In this document: in pieces, positions 36,009 through 47,921 of the stretch
How the letters are laid out: each line of letters starts with the position of its first letter
Numbering within the stretch: the first letter of the stretch is position 1
DNA from: Gordionus sp. m RMFG-2023
Lineage: Eukaryota; Nematomorpha; Gordioida; Chordodea; Parachordodidae
Assembly (NCBI RefSeq): GCF_954871325.1
Contig: NC_088779.1
Span: forward strand, 30,874,729-30,938,728
Direction: 5' to 3'
DNA: 64,000 nt
Notes under the pieces: model-generated
Database searches by the model: none
What the model was told of the DNA's origin: nothing
What the model saw: the letters and a program-made list of their open reading frames with translations, nothing else
Made by a program: the position numbers and the translations under genes

Positions 36009-36693
36009 GGGGAGACCAGGGTAAAGCGATTGACGGGATCGCGAATAACTTTTTAACTCTTGAACCCATAGAGACCTTGAAATTTGGTGGTGAAGATGTA
36101 TTTTTATATCTAATTTCCTACTGTAGGAGTTAGCTTTCGAAAAAACACTTTCCTGGTTGGAAATATTTTGCCCAAAAACCCGTTTTTACCCCCAAAAATT
36201 ATAAAAATAATTATAGTCTATAGAGTTTTTAAATAGCTCGATTTAAATGGAATTTTTAAAAAATGTTTAACTCAATATGTTTCCTAAAGTTATAATAGCT
36301 ATATTTTGTAAGCGTAAAAGTCACGCAATAACGATTTATAAAATATAAATCACATCGGGGTAGAGTTGTTAGGGGTAAAACGGTTATAATGGTCCGTGTA
36401 ATTTAAGTTGTAAAAAGATCATTTTAAATATAAACGTCTATATAAAAAGTAATTCTTGAGGCAAAAAGTAGCATTAATAAATAGTTTGTGTGCCATTTGG
36501 AATAAAATTTTAAAAATAATTGAAATGTATATGATGCACCTTGTAATTTTTGGTATAATTTTTTTTATTATATTCCAATAATATTGAGATTGATTGGTTA
36601 ATACTTAAAAGTGATAAATTGATGCCAAAAATTGCAATATTTATATTCTATTAAACAATAACAAAATACCGATCGTTTTACCCCTGTCTCTCC
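36009..36693. mobile_element. Inverted-repeat DNA element, ~685 bp
   Basis: Left GGGGAGACCAGGGTAAAGCG and right CGTTTTACCCCTGTCTCTCC are inverted complements (about 20 of 25 bp). A further internal GGGGTAAAACGG lies near 36370. No transposase frame. It lies in the duplicated block of peptide copy 1 and is absent from the other copies, so it inserted after duplication. Confidence 0.7.
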
Positions 36694-38779
36694 AACAAAC
36701 GTGATAAAATAACTTATAATTATTTTGGATTGTATTTATTTTGACGATATATATATATATATACTGCATACTAATAATTATAGCTCTAAGTATAATGTTG
36801 GCGGCATTGTTGCACTAAAATTTTATATTATGCCATAGGAGATAGAATGACAAGTTATATAATTAACATTAAACATATGTCGATATGTATAGAAATAGTC
36901 AATAAAGGCTATACTAATATCTTTTTAATGGTGAATCTTAGTTACTTGGCCACAGATTGAGGTTGTATAAGAAGATCAAGATCTTGAGAAATTACGTGCC
37001 GAAGGGAACTCCCAAGGAAAAGACCATGAAGGGAATAATTGAATATTTTAAGAACAAGGGGTACTAAGTGGTAACAAGTCTTTTCCAAATACTTTTGAAT
37101 ATCAGATATAAAGGGTTGGTAATTAAGAAGGAAATTTAACAGTTATTATATGTTATAATCAATTTTATAATAGACAAAAAATCGCTGAATTATCTGTTTA
37201 TAACATGTGAATTCGAGCTTTATTTTTAAAAACCTTATTTTAGCCATCTCACATAGACCAGCAGCCCACTTCAGTTCTTAATATAATAGTTGAATTTCGA
37301 CACTTATTTATTCTTTCAAAGCATAACCTCAAAAAATTTTTTGTAAAGAGTTCCTTTTCCAGGATATTTAAGTTAATGAGAGCATTAATATTATGATTTG
37401 AACAATTGCCAAAAATGAGTTTGTTAAATGTTTTATTGAGATTTAGATACTAAAATTATCGATATAATGATTAGTTTATTTGTTTTTTAAAAATAAGAAG
37501 TTTATAATATTATTGATAATAGAAACTTTAATTCAAATTTGCTTGGTTATTCTACTCTCTATGATTTTAAGGAAGCGTTGAAAAGATAATACTAACATAA
37601 TAATTGTCGCTGATAAAAAAAAATATATGTTTGCAGAATTCAATATATTAGTTAAAGATCAAATAGTAAGTAAAACCAGGATATGTTGGTACAGGGGGAA
37701 CTTTAGTTCTCTCCAATTATAAATTTAAGCGATCCAATTACAAGACCGGAAATTTTTACCCCGATATAGATAATTACGTCATACATGATTGGCTAAAATT
37801 GAACCAAATATTTTAGTATTTTAATTTTTACGGAGGAAAATTTATTTTTTCAGAAATACCAACAGTACAACAAAAATTAAAATAGTAATTTTTTTAAAAA
37901 AAAGTGAAAAACAAAACCAAAATAATTTTAATAAAAATCATATATAATAGCCAAAGGCCTTACAATAAGTGGACATATAGAACCCCAATAAAAATTATGG
38001 GGAGAAAACCACCTAATGGTGCTTCCTTCCCTCTTTACCAAGATCATGGCTAGGGCCTATGATTTATAAGGTTAGTGAGCTAGGTCATGGTTGGCTATAG
38101 GTTGGTTAGTCCTGTTAAAAATTCAAATAATTTTCCATGAGTAATTATAATCTAAAACGCCGAAAACGTCACCGTGTTTTTTTTTCGTAGCGGCGGATGG
38201 GAGCGTAAAATTTTTAAAATGCTATTTAAAAAATTATATATATTATATTAAATATTATTATTATTTAAATTTGAACATTAAAATTAATCAAATATTGAAT
38301 TTGTATTCCTAATCTTGAAATTGTGTTTTGATGTGCTGGTTTAGAGATTTAAATGCTAAGTGCTTCTATAAACAGATTTTCTAAAGAGTTGATTTAAAAC
38401 AAAATGATTATTTTAAAAAAAAATAAATAAAGTGTCAAGTTAATTGATTCCTCGTCAGAATTGACGGATAGGACAACCATTAGTCGGGGCCGCACCACTA
38501 GATATTTACCTATACAGTCGCATGTTTTAAATCTGATTGATTCTGACTTGTGTCTATCACTTTTGATTTGTGGAGCAGATCATTCCAAACATCCATATTA
38601 TATCACGTTTAGGTCTTCAACAATACCCTGGGAACTAGAAACGTGATGCAAAAGCATACTGGTGAGAACCATAATATCTAAAGTTAGACAGTATAAAAGA
38701 GTGGTGTTCAGCAACAAATATTTCTTAAAAATATTATCTAAATAAAATTTGTTGAAAAAAAAAAATTATTTTACCTGCA
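36694..38779. other. Right part of duplicated block, copy 1; no gene
   Basis: Segments such as TTGGCCACAGATTGAGG (about 36948) and the terminal block 37690-38130 (GGTACAGGGGGAACTTTAG...GGCCTATGATTTATAAGGTT) recur after the other peptide genes. Around 38461 an open frame of 61 codons is not supported. Confidence 0.55.
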
Positions 38780-39040
38780 TTAGCAAATTAGATATGGATA
38801 TTGTGTTGAGTATATTCGTCTTATTATAAATCACTTGGAAAATTACTATTGGCCTAAAATTGTTATGATGATTATCATTGGAAAAATATTTTTTTAAAAG
38901 ATTGTCTATCATAGATACGCCAATAAATACATAATTTTACATCATTTTAAGTAAACCGATTTACAATCAATGACAAAATAATTTTTGTTCTTTAAAAGGA
39001 TTTTGTGGTGAATTGGTGAATGCAAAATTACAATGTCAAC
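38780..39040. repeat. Dispersed repeat flanking Spätzle gene 1 (left)
   Basis: AGATATGGATATTGTG and the following ~110 bp recur at 42187-42290 in the same orientation. ATAGATACGCCAATAAATAC and the following ~80 bp recur inverted at 42736-42810. The Spätzle-like gene 1 lies between the copies. Confidence 0.7.
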
Positions 39041-41120
39041 TTAAGGTGGGTAAAACTCAATTTCCTTTTTATCATCTGCAAAGACATTATAATATATTGA
39101 AACAAAAAAAAAACTTCCCTCATGATACAGACTGACATTCATATTCCCTGAATCATATGCCAATTTATGATATTTTGATGAAATCTCTTCTTCCTTTAGT
39201 CCTAAAAGTTAATTCATTATACACACACGTATATGTAAAACCTTAATTGAGCCACAGTGTTTAAAAAGAAATTCTGAACGTAGTGATGGAAGTGGAGCCA
39301 TTGATAAGCTTTATGTCGGGATGGAGTTCAATGTTTGTAGGGAAAAAGCAAAGATCGACCTTCGAATATATACGGGATCTTTTTTCTAGACTTGTATCGA
39401 TAAAATATTCTGACCTGAAAGTGATCAGGTTGGCACACCATATAGACTTTTGGTAACAGCCATTTAAATTTTTCTTACTAGGAATATAATTTAAAAGGTC
39501 AAGCAGTTGTCCCTGCAACAGAGGGGGGAAGAGGGATCCGTAGCAACTGCTTGTAAAAATTTGAGTGGGGTTATTTTATTTTTTAAAATTTTTTTATTAA
39601 TTCTTTTAATGTTTTACTACATCCATCCATAACCAATTGATTTCCGGTTTATGTATGTAATAAAACACCCCCCCCCCCTTCACCCACTTATTATTTAATT
39701 TAATATGTATTGATGTCGATTTTGGTGTATGTTTAGTAAATTAGGGTTGTTATCCGCCAATTTCAAAATATTCCCAAAATTATTAACCAAAACAAAATAC
39801 GAATGCTTAATTAAAAATTTGCGCATCGCGTAATATAAGAGATAATATTGGGACACACCACATTTGAAATAGACATGGTGGACTTAATATTAATGATATA
39901 AAGAAAAACTTATATCTTCAGGAAATAGGCCTCAGATCCAGGAAATTGCATTCCCAAGGTGCAATCCAATTATAAACGTAGCTAGGATTTTGATAAAGAG
40001 GGATGGGATGAGGGGGGGGGGTAGATTTTAAGAAATATTACCTCAAAAATGGACAAATAGCGAAAGTAATTTTTTTTAGGGTATTAAATCGCAATTTAAG
40101 AAAAAAAAATAGAAGTAAAAAGTGGGAATTCAATGTTGTTGTTGGTATAATAAATATTTTTAATATTTTTTTTTATACATAATTATTTTTTAAAAGTGTA
40201 TACTAATTATAAGGAGAATGTGTTAGAAGAAAATATAGTATCTGACTCTGACAAGGATCATGAAATTTAATAGTGATATTATTGTGCATGAATCTTCACT
40301 GGCACATATGATGGCCGATTATGGACGGCTTTCGCCCACGAAAAATTTTATATTACAATTTAATACCCCAGAAAGAATGTGTGGATAATAACTGTTCTAT
40401 TATTAGTAATAATAAGAAGATGTCTAAGTTATTTAATATCTCGGAACCAAGCCTACAAACAACAAGAAGGTTATATGTGTAATAATAAACTCATTGCAGA
40501 TTCTAAACTGTACTCAATTTTTTTTCTCTTCTTATTTTACCAATATACTTTGAATACCAACCATCTGTCACAACAGATTAAATATAAAATGTGCTTATTA
40601 AGGAACTACTTAATGATTTAAGTATAAGTTTCAGAATTAGTGTTTCCATAGCTTGGCTTACTTCACAGTAGCATGAGCATAGTCATCATTTTGTTTTTAA
40701 ACTCGGTTTTATCTTGTGGTTAGCAAAAATATGATTGAGGAATAATAAGTTACTGTCAACCAGAGATTTTCTTTTTCTATATTTTTCATACTGGAATATT
40801 ACAATTGTTTTTAATAACTTATTTTTTCTTCTTTTTTACTGTCTTAGGGTCTACAAAATGGATGTAATAAACAAATTAAATACCTATTTAACAAATTTTT
40901 TTTTTTTTTAAAAAAGAAGTAAATTTATAATAAAAATATATTAGTAAATAAAGGTCAAATGTGTTTTCACCAATGATAAAATAATCAATCAATGTATATT
41001 ACCGATTAAATATTTAAGACAACTTATATAAAACACTCGAGAATCAAAAAGTGTCATATTATTTTATTTTTAAAATTTTTTAACACTTTTTTTTTTAATA
41101 TAAAAAACAATTTTTTAAAC
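39041..41120. other. Intergenic and 5' flank of Spätzle gene 1
   Basis: A poly-C run at about 39666 and a poly-G run at about 40010, the latter preceded by CGTAGCTAGGATTTTGA, look like ends of CAGTGGCGTAGC-type repeats. From about 40590 the sequence is a duplicate of the flank of Spätzle gene 2 (AGTATAAGTTTCAGAATTAG onward). Open frames at 39261 (minus) and 40379 are not supported. Confidence 0.5.
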
Positions 41121-42050
41121 ATGATTCCATCGGTAAAAGTAAAATTTATCATTACATATATATTTCAATCTAATCTTCCCGTTTTAACCTCTTAGAAATA
41201 TTTCATTACGTCAATTATTTTATATAAAATATTATAAAAAAAGTTTCAGCATTTTGTTTTGTTGCTTTGCTTGGTTTCTGTGTTCGGGCAACGTTATCAA
41301 GGAGGCAATCCTCCTAAACAATCTTATGATAAGAACTCTTCGAGTAGAGCGATTGAAAAGACTCAGAGAGGAACGAATGCACAAAGGAAAAGCGGCGTTA
41401 CGCCATGTGAGAAATTGATAGCCGGAAGTTTTTGCAAGGATCCCACCACCTACCCAAAGTTTAAAAAGACAAATAATTCTACATAATTTCTATTTTAAAA
41501 CGAAAGGGCGAAGGAGTTGTCCTCCTTCGGCAAGTCTCAGTCTGGGAGGAGCTTGTTCATCGTGGACGACCCCATTTTTGTTCCTCCGGTAGTACGCTAT
41601 TGCAAGGAGATATTCGAGGTCTTGGCCCCAAGATGGGCACTCAACGTTAACGGGGAAGGTAGATATATCGTTCAAAATGAAGATTTCGAGCAAAAGATTC
41701 TTTTCAAATATTGTAGCAGGTTTAATAAGATGAGAATAATACGTAGTTTCTAACCTTAACTTTATTATCATTTTATGGTTATGTTTTCTCTACCTTTTAT
41801 GGAATAAGGGTCCGTTCAGTTTTAACCACCCAACACAGGACTCCATTTAAATTTTTTAGCTAGTTAAATATAAATTACATATTCGTTTTATTTTTATAGA
41901 GGATATTCGGGTGTAGGTGGAACATGCTACGATTATGGTAGCTGCGATCAACAATATTACAGTATTCAGTTGAGAGTATACGACGATATTAACGGAGTAT
42001 TTTCTGATTGGTTTAAAATACCCTCTGGTTGCTATTGCCAATTCAATTAA
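41121..42050 (+). CDS. Spätzle-like cystine-knot ligand, gene 1
   Basis: Exons 41121-41138, 41250-41458, 41507-41719 and 41900-42050, giving 196 residues. Spätzle proteins are secreted, cleaved by clip-domain proteases, and the C-terminal cystine-knot dimer activates Toll receptors. Seen here: signal peptide (residues 1-20, HFVLLLCLVSVFGQ), variable prodomain, the family-typical CEKLIAGSFCKDPTTYP (Cys59, Cys68), then a knot domain with WALNVNGEGRYIVQN, LFKYC, GTCYDYGSC, QLRVYDDINGVFSDWFKIPS and GCYC. Knot cysteines are 108, 145, 156, 162, 191 and 193. Cleavage after Arg90 (QSGR|S) would release 106 residues. The usual PSCCxC ending is PSGCYC, so one cysteine is missing. The second intron is only 48 bp with a GTTTAA donor and contains an in-frame stop, so it must be spliced. 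AATAAA lies at 42166. Paralogue of the gene at 47.9 kb. Confidence 0.88.
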
Positions 42051-44144
42051 TATTTGAAAATAGGAAATTAGACATTTTAATTGTAAAATTTCTAGAAATT
42101 TTTTTTAACTCGTAAATCTTTTAAGCATATTAATATTTCTTTCATTTTGATGAAAGAAAAGCTTGAATAAATGTTTATAAATGTAAAGATATGGATATTG
42201 TGATGAGTATATTCTCCATTATTAAAAATCACATGGGAATTTACTATTGGCTTAAAAATGATGATTGTCATTGGACAAATATTTTTTAAAAGAACACTAT
42301 TGGTTATTGACTTTTTTTGAGGATTATTATTATAAGATTAATTATGTATACTTTTATAATAATCTATTTAATCTATTGACTTCTAAGAAGGAACACTTAT
42401 CATGTCATGTATATAAAATCAATTAAATTCACAAAAAATTAAACAATTTATTCATATGATATGATTATAAATGAATATTAAGATATAACCATTGTTATAA
42501 AGGTGTTATATAATTTAAAACTTAATGGACATAGGGGAAATTAGATATAAAATCTTTAACGGGCCAGGCCTGACTTGGTTCATTAATTGTTTAAAAGAAA
42601 ATTAACTTAGCCTGGTCCAACTTATTTCAATTTTTTTAAAATTCCAGTCCAATCTATAGAATTTCTTTTATTTTTGTTGGAATAGCCATTATAATTTTAC
42701 ATTCACCAATTCAACCACAATCATTTTAAAATAACAAAATGTAATTATTTTGTCATGTAAATCGGTTTATTTAAAATGATGTGAAATTAGGTATTTATTG
42801 GCGTATCTATGATCACTTAGACAAATACCGTGGACGGCAAATGCTGTCAAAAGTCGATACCCCATGCCCAAAACTACGATAATGAACGAATCGGAAGATC
42901 GGTAATTTTCAGCTTCTTAGGGGATTTGGCACTGTGTTTATGAAGGTGGGGGGGGGGGGGCGTGACGTTTTAATGAACGTCAATCAATATATATTTTAGT
43001 TTTTTTAAAATTTATATTTTATTTTTATGAAAATTTCATTATGCACATTTTGATTTTAAGTGAAAAAAAATAAAAATTAAAATTCTTAGAATTATTCTTT
43101 AATCGTTTGAATTTATTCTTGCGTGTTGTGGTGTTGGGTAGTGTTGCGAAACGGCTAACTCAACATTTATCCAGAAAATTATTATGCGGGCCTTAAAATT
43201 TCGCTCAGAGGTGGCACAAAGGTTTGAACATCATATTAACGATATCTCAGGGCTTGGACAAAATTTTTCTGCCTAAGATTCTGAGTTAGCCGTAAAATCG
43301 GCACAAAAACGAAAGTTTACCAACTACTTATGAATGATTATGTAGAAAATTATCATATTGAAAATATAATAAGATTCATCCAGACCTTATTCCTCCTTTT
43401 ACGCTCACGATACTCATTTCACTAATTATACTATCAGCAGTTATATTTTTTTTTACAAATTCCGAATTTTTCACATACAGAAGTTATTGTCGTAATTGTC
43501 AAAGTTCTTTTCATCTTTCAAGTTAAATTTTTATCCGATGAAAAAAAAACATTAAGGAAGATGATTATGCCAATTTCTTGGTCACCATTAATAGGTGGCC
43601 AATATAGAACACTCTATTTTTAATAGGATTTTGACGGGGTGAGGCTGAACCGAGCTAGAGATGCCGCTAAGTGATGATATCACATCGTTGATTTCCAATC
43701 CACGGCCCTGAAAAGGACGAATTACATATTAAAAGGAAGAATGGGGCTATTTATAAGAGAGATTATTTTACAATTTATTTTGCGGGGCTTACAGAAAGAT
43801 GTACATTTAGTGATGATCGGTAATTAATCACTTTGAATAATTGTTATTAGTTTATTTACCAACAAAAAATAGTTATGCTTTAAAGGATAAGAGTCCAAAC
43901 TATGGATTAGGGTTAAAGGTGGTAGATAAATATGTCCCCACCTACCCCCCCCCCCTCTTCATATTCGTCATAAGTACATTAAAATATAACATAAAATAAA
44001 ATGAAACATATATACAATTAAAAAGGGCAAATAAACAGCAGCTTAGTTACAGTGGCGTGGACATGGGGGTGATTAAACCCCCTCCCTCATGAAAAATTTT
44101 TTTAATACAAAATAACCTGAATATTCTTCATACATTCTCCATAG
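42051..44144. other. Intergenic with repeat fragments
   Basis: Holds the repeat copies at 42187-42290 and 42690-42815 (partners of 38780-39040), a GGGCCAGGCCTGACTTGG patch near 42560, a poly-G run near 42950, a poly-C run near 43945, and the start of a CAGTGGCGTGGACATGGGGG repeat at about 44050. No gene seen. Confidence 0.5.
43141..43325. mobile_element. MITE fragment of the TAGTGTTGTTAAA family
   Basis: Starts AGTGTTGCGAAACGGCTAAC and shares TTCGCTCAGAGGTGGCACAA with the copies at 11.3 and 63.6 kb, ending near GAGTTAGCCGTAAAATCGGC. The right terminal repeat is degraded. Confidence 0.55.
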
Positions 44145-45560
44145 TTATTCTAGCCCTACTTTTCTAAAAATACAATAACAACTTGATCAAATCCCCAAGA
44201 ATCAACAGGGAGATCCCTTAAGCCCCTGCTCTTTTTTGCATTGGGATCCTCAAAATAATCCAGGAAATCAAATCTAAATCTATCCTTACCCTAAATTCCT
44301 GGTATCTAAAATGGCATCGCGGGCAATCTTTCCATCCATTCCTTGCCATCATCGAGAATCTCTCATCACATATTACAGGACTATCACCCAATCTCTCCAA
44401 ATGTGGAATGCTTCTTAAATCTTACATCCATTCCTTTAGACACGACATACCACGTCATCAACAGAGACGAGATGACACATCTTGGATCACCGATAGGGGT
44501 GAAAAGGCCATCGAAACTTTTTTAAAAAAAATCCCTTAACAATTTATCTAAATTAAACACATTCTTTAATTACCTCCCCGCCCATATGCCTAAAATCCTA
44601 TACGCCCGAAGATCCTCTCCGATCTTTAAAAACAGCGATATGCTATTTTTCTATGAAACTCAAATCAAAGGCATCTTTGAAAATATATTATACTTAAATC
44701 AACTTTCCCTCTTAGCCAATATCCCATCTCGTCTGGCTGCTCAATCTATATTATTAATAAAGGATCCACTCCTTTATATCCTGACCTTTTGCCCATCCAG
44801 CTTCTGCCATCCTATCTCTAGAATTCAAATAGACTGGGATGCTCCTCTGATCATCCGTTCCGTTGAATACCTAATTTCGAAAAGGCCCTTTGAGGACACT
44901 AACAACAACTAGTATTATATGCAAACTCAGGCTATGAATGGTTAGAAGCCATCCCCAGTTCTAATCTTGTTCTCCTCATCACTGGCGAACAGCTACGTAT
45001 TTCTATAGCCCTCCGCCTTGTCTGTAATGCTATAGTTCCCTCCATTTGTATCTAATGTGGCCAGCCCATTGAATCGAAAGCTTACCATCCCTTGCACTGC
45101 AAGTTCTCCCATGGCCGACAATCTCGCCAAAATCTATCAACAACATTCTCCTAGCTACCCTTAAAAAGGTTAATATTCCCCTCGAACCGATGGACCTATC
45201 AAAAGAAAACGCCATCGATCCGATCATTCCCTGAACTAATGGTCTCCAGCTCGCTTTGGACTATACCTGTATTTTGCAGCAAAGTCCAACCTCTCATTTT
45301 CAGCCATCGAAAAGGTAGAAATCCTAAAAAAAGTACAAATACGCTGGCCTCGCCAACACTGCGTTCATGCCAATCGGTATTGGTAATAACGATTGCGCAA
45401 GCTTGAAAGTGAGGCTCTCAATTTCATTAAAATCGTAGGAAAAAAAATTAGACAGATCTCAGGGTACCCCAATGAAGGATTTTATACCTTCGTCAGCTGA
45501 TTTCCCTGAAAATCCGCCGTTCCAATTTTTTATGCATTCACTCTTCTCTAGAGTGATATA
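44145..45560 (+). mobile_element. Decayed non-LTR-type reverse-transcriptase element, copy D
   Basis: The plus strand reads THLGSPIGVK, AHMPKILYARRSSPIFKN, a long open piece 44586-44912 including FENILYLNQLSLLANIPSRL, then GYEWLEAIPSSNLVLL, TGEQLRISIALRLVCN, CGQPIESKAYHPLHCKFSHG, and further scrambled remains of the C-terminal domain (GLYFAAKSNLS-type region, GYPNEGFYTF). The order matches the RT-thumb-to-C-terminal part of the family seen at 0.7, 22.0 and 53.0 kb. This is the longest copy but is multiply broken and old. Confidence 0.72.
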
Positions 45561-46754
45561 TGTGCCCTTTTTCTAATAATTGTTTTTCTCTTAGATGTTT
45601 CTTCATAGATTATATACATATATATATATATAGTTTTTATAAATTTAATTTTTTATATTTTTAATTCAATAGTTTATATATAAATGTTCATATTTGATTT
45701 AAATCAATAATTTATAATATGATTTCTTCATTGAAAAAATTTTTTTTTTAATTTAATTCTATTTTTAGCAAAAAACGCCCTAATGTGATCACTCAGATTT
45801 TTTTAGAGGAGAGGCCAATTATTAGTATGTGACTATTCTTGCATAGATTCCCTGGCCCCCTCTAACCAAGCCCTCCACATCTTGGACCACAAGGAACCAC
45901 ATAAAACCCCAAAATATGCAGAAATATTTAACCACCACCATCTAACAATCATTTTGATCACACTTTAAATAAACTTCTGCAAAAATCTAGACTCTCAACG
46001 CAGTAAACTCACAGAAAACCTCTAATAGGATTTTTTTTCCCTGACAATTTAAAATATCAATTTGGAATTTATGTATTTATTTTTATGTTTTTAATTTATT
46101 ATTAATAATAATTCTACAGTATTTGATTATTTTTATATTTTTTTTTAAAAAATAAATTTTAAATTAAGTTTGCAATTGCATAAAACTTACCTATTTTGTC
46201 ATATTCCATTTTATAAAAATATATATTTGTCAAATATGAAAAAAACAATAATTAATTTATTCATATTTAAACAAATGTCAAGCAAAGAAACACATCCTAT
46301 ACCTACATGTGGATGAAATGTTTCATGAAATATAGAAAGTAAAGGAGATTGCTAATATGTTTGGGATTGAAATTTTTAAAATCTAGAGTATTTTCTAGCC
46401 AATCGCTCAAATATTGATGCGTTCTACGATTGAGGATTTTTATATAATAAATATTTTTATTCCCTTTATTGATACATTTTTTATTTCAATTAAAGGAAAG
46501 ATTAATTAGTCATAATTTTATTTTAAAAATTTTCTTTTCTTTTGCCGGTTTAGTCCAAATTGTTGACTACACTTGAAATACAAGAAGATTTTAAGAAAAT
46601 CTCAGAGTTTTGTTCTGATGATTTAGTAGGCTCATGTGATAAGTTTTTTGTTATATCGAATTTTGGAATAAAAATCTTGACAAAATAGAGTATTCTTTGT
46701 GACCAAAAAAATACTCTGCAAGCTCTTTCCATGTGTAATTGCATTTTAGATTCC
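45561..46754. other. Intergenic AT-rich
   Basis: No gene recognised. The minus-strand open frame at 46550 overlaps the hAT relic and is not supported. Confidence 0.45.
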
Positions 46755-46985
46755 CTGCCTAATATTAAAACATTTTTAATTATTTTACCCACCTTACCAA
46801 TTAGTACCTGCACTAATGAAAGGTCTTTTTCAACGTTAAAAAAGGTTAAAAACCTCTTAAAGAAATACCATCGGTGAAAAACGTTTAAAATGGATTAGCA
46901 TAGGAGATTATTCTAGATAAAAATTTGAATCTAGATGAATTAGCAAAATCTCAGAGAAAAGAGACCTCTCTTTATAAATTCTGCA
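46755..46985 (+). mobile_element. hAT transposase relic, C-terminal dimerisation piece
   Basis: The plus strand reads LPISTCTNERSFSTLKKVKN, then LLKKYHR, a stop, and KTFKMD. NERSFSTLKK is the signature of the hAT C-terminal dimerisation region (usually SAERSFSTLKRIK). Broken frame, upstream catalytic part not recognised. Confidence 0.7.
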
Positions 46986-47921
46986 ATATGATTATATAAG
47001 TTTTTTTTTATATAATATTTATAATCTTTTCGTTAAATGAATTCTTAGTTATAATATTTAAATAATTTTTGTATCAATTCTTAAAATTATAAGTAATTAA
47101 TTACTATTTTTTATCAAAGTTGCCTATGTAAACTACAAATGTATATATATTATTTATCTTATAAACTATTTCGCATCTTATAAAATGAATAAGTAAATCT
47201 AATTAAATCACTGGATGCATTATAATACTGAAGTAACATAAATAATAAACATGTTACATTTTCCCTAACAGTAGATAAGTTTAATTATGGTTTTAGCGAA
47301 ATTGATTGAAGAATTAATAAGAAAGGCGTTAAATGTTAATGCAAACCATATATTTAGAAAATTTCCATATTCTCATTTCGATGTCAATTTTTTTTTCTTC
47401 TTATTTTACCAGGAACTACTTAATGGTTTTAGTATAAGTTTCAGAATTAGGGTTTCCAAAGCTCGGCTCACTCCACAGTAGCATGAGCATAGTCTTCATT
47501 TTGTTTTTAAACTCGGTTTTTATCTTGTGGTTAGCAAAAAATTGATTGAGGAATAATAAGTTAGTGCAAAATCAGACTTTTCGCTCTTCTATATTTTCCA
47601 TACTGGGATTTTTCTTCTTTTTACTGTCTAGGCTCTATAAATGGATGTAATAATCAAATTTATTTTTAAAAAAACCAATTTAAAAAAATGTTGTTTATTA
47701 TTTTTACATTTTTTTTAAAAAAAAAAGAAAGTAATTGTTACTAAATATATTGGTAAATAAATGTCAAATGTTTTTTCACCAATAATAAAATAGTCAATCA
47801 ATTTAAGAAAATTATATAAAACACTTGAGAATCAAAGTTAAATTTTTTAAAAGTGTATTATTTTATTATTTTTTTAAATTTCTAACATTTTTTTAAATAT
47901 AAAAAAATAATTTTTTTAAAC
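46986..47921. other. 5' flank of Spätzle gene 2 (duplicated)
   Basis: From about 47400 this repeats the flank of Spätzle gene 1 (AGCATGAGCATAGTCTTCAT, TATCTTGTGGTTAGCAAAAA), so the gene duplication carried at least 500 bp of upstream DNA. The 64-codon open frame at 47287 is not conserved in the other copy. Confidence 0.6.

Noticed and set aside
38461-38646. 61-codon open frame near 38.5 kb
   Set aside because: Starts at TTG and has no conserved motif; likely chance.
39261-39518. 85-codon minus-strand open frame
   Set aside because: Reads somewhat protein-like but has no domain, neighbour or splice support; left unassigned.
40379-40621. 80-codon plus-strand open frame
   Set aside because: Starts at GTG and has no family signature; its right end overlaps the duplicated Spätzle flank, where the frame is not kept in the second copy.
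41490-41771. 93-codon minus-strand open frame over Spätzle exon 3 (also at 48309 in gene 2)
   Set aside because: Antisense shadow of the conserved exon. The plus-strand frame has the Spätzle motifs.
46550-46813. 87-codon minus-strand open frame
   Set aside because: Opposite strand of the hAT relic region, no recognisable product.
47600-47625. GGGATTTTTC as a kappa-B (Rel) site before Spätzle gene 2
   Set aside because: It does not fit the consensus well and is not kept before gene 1.
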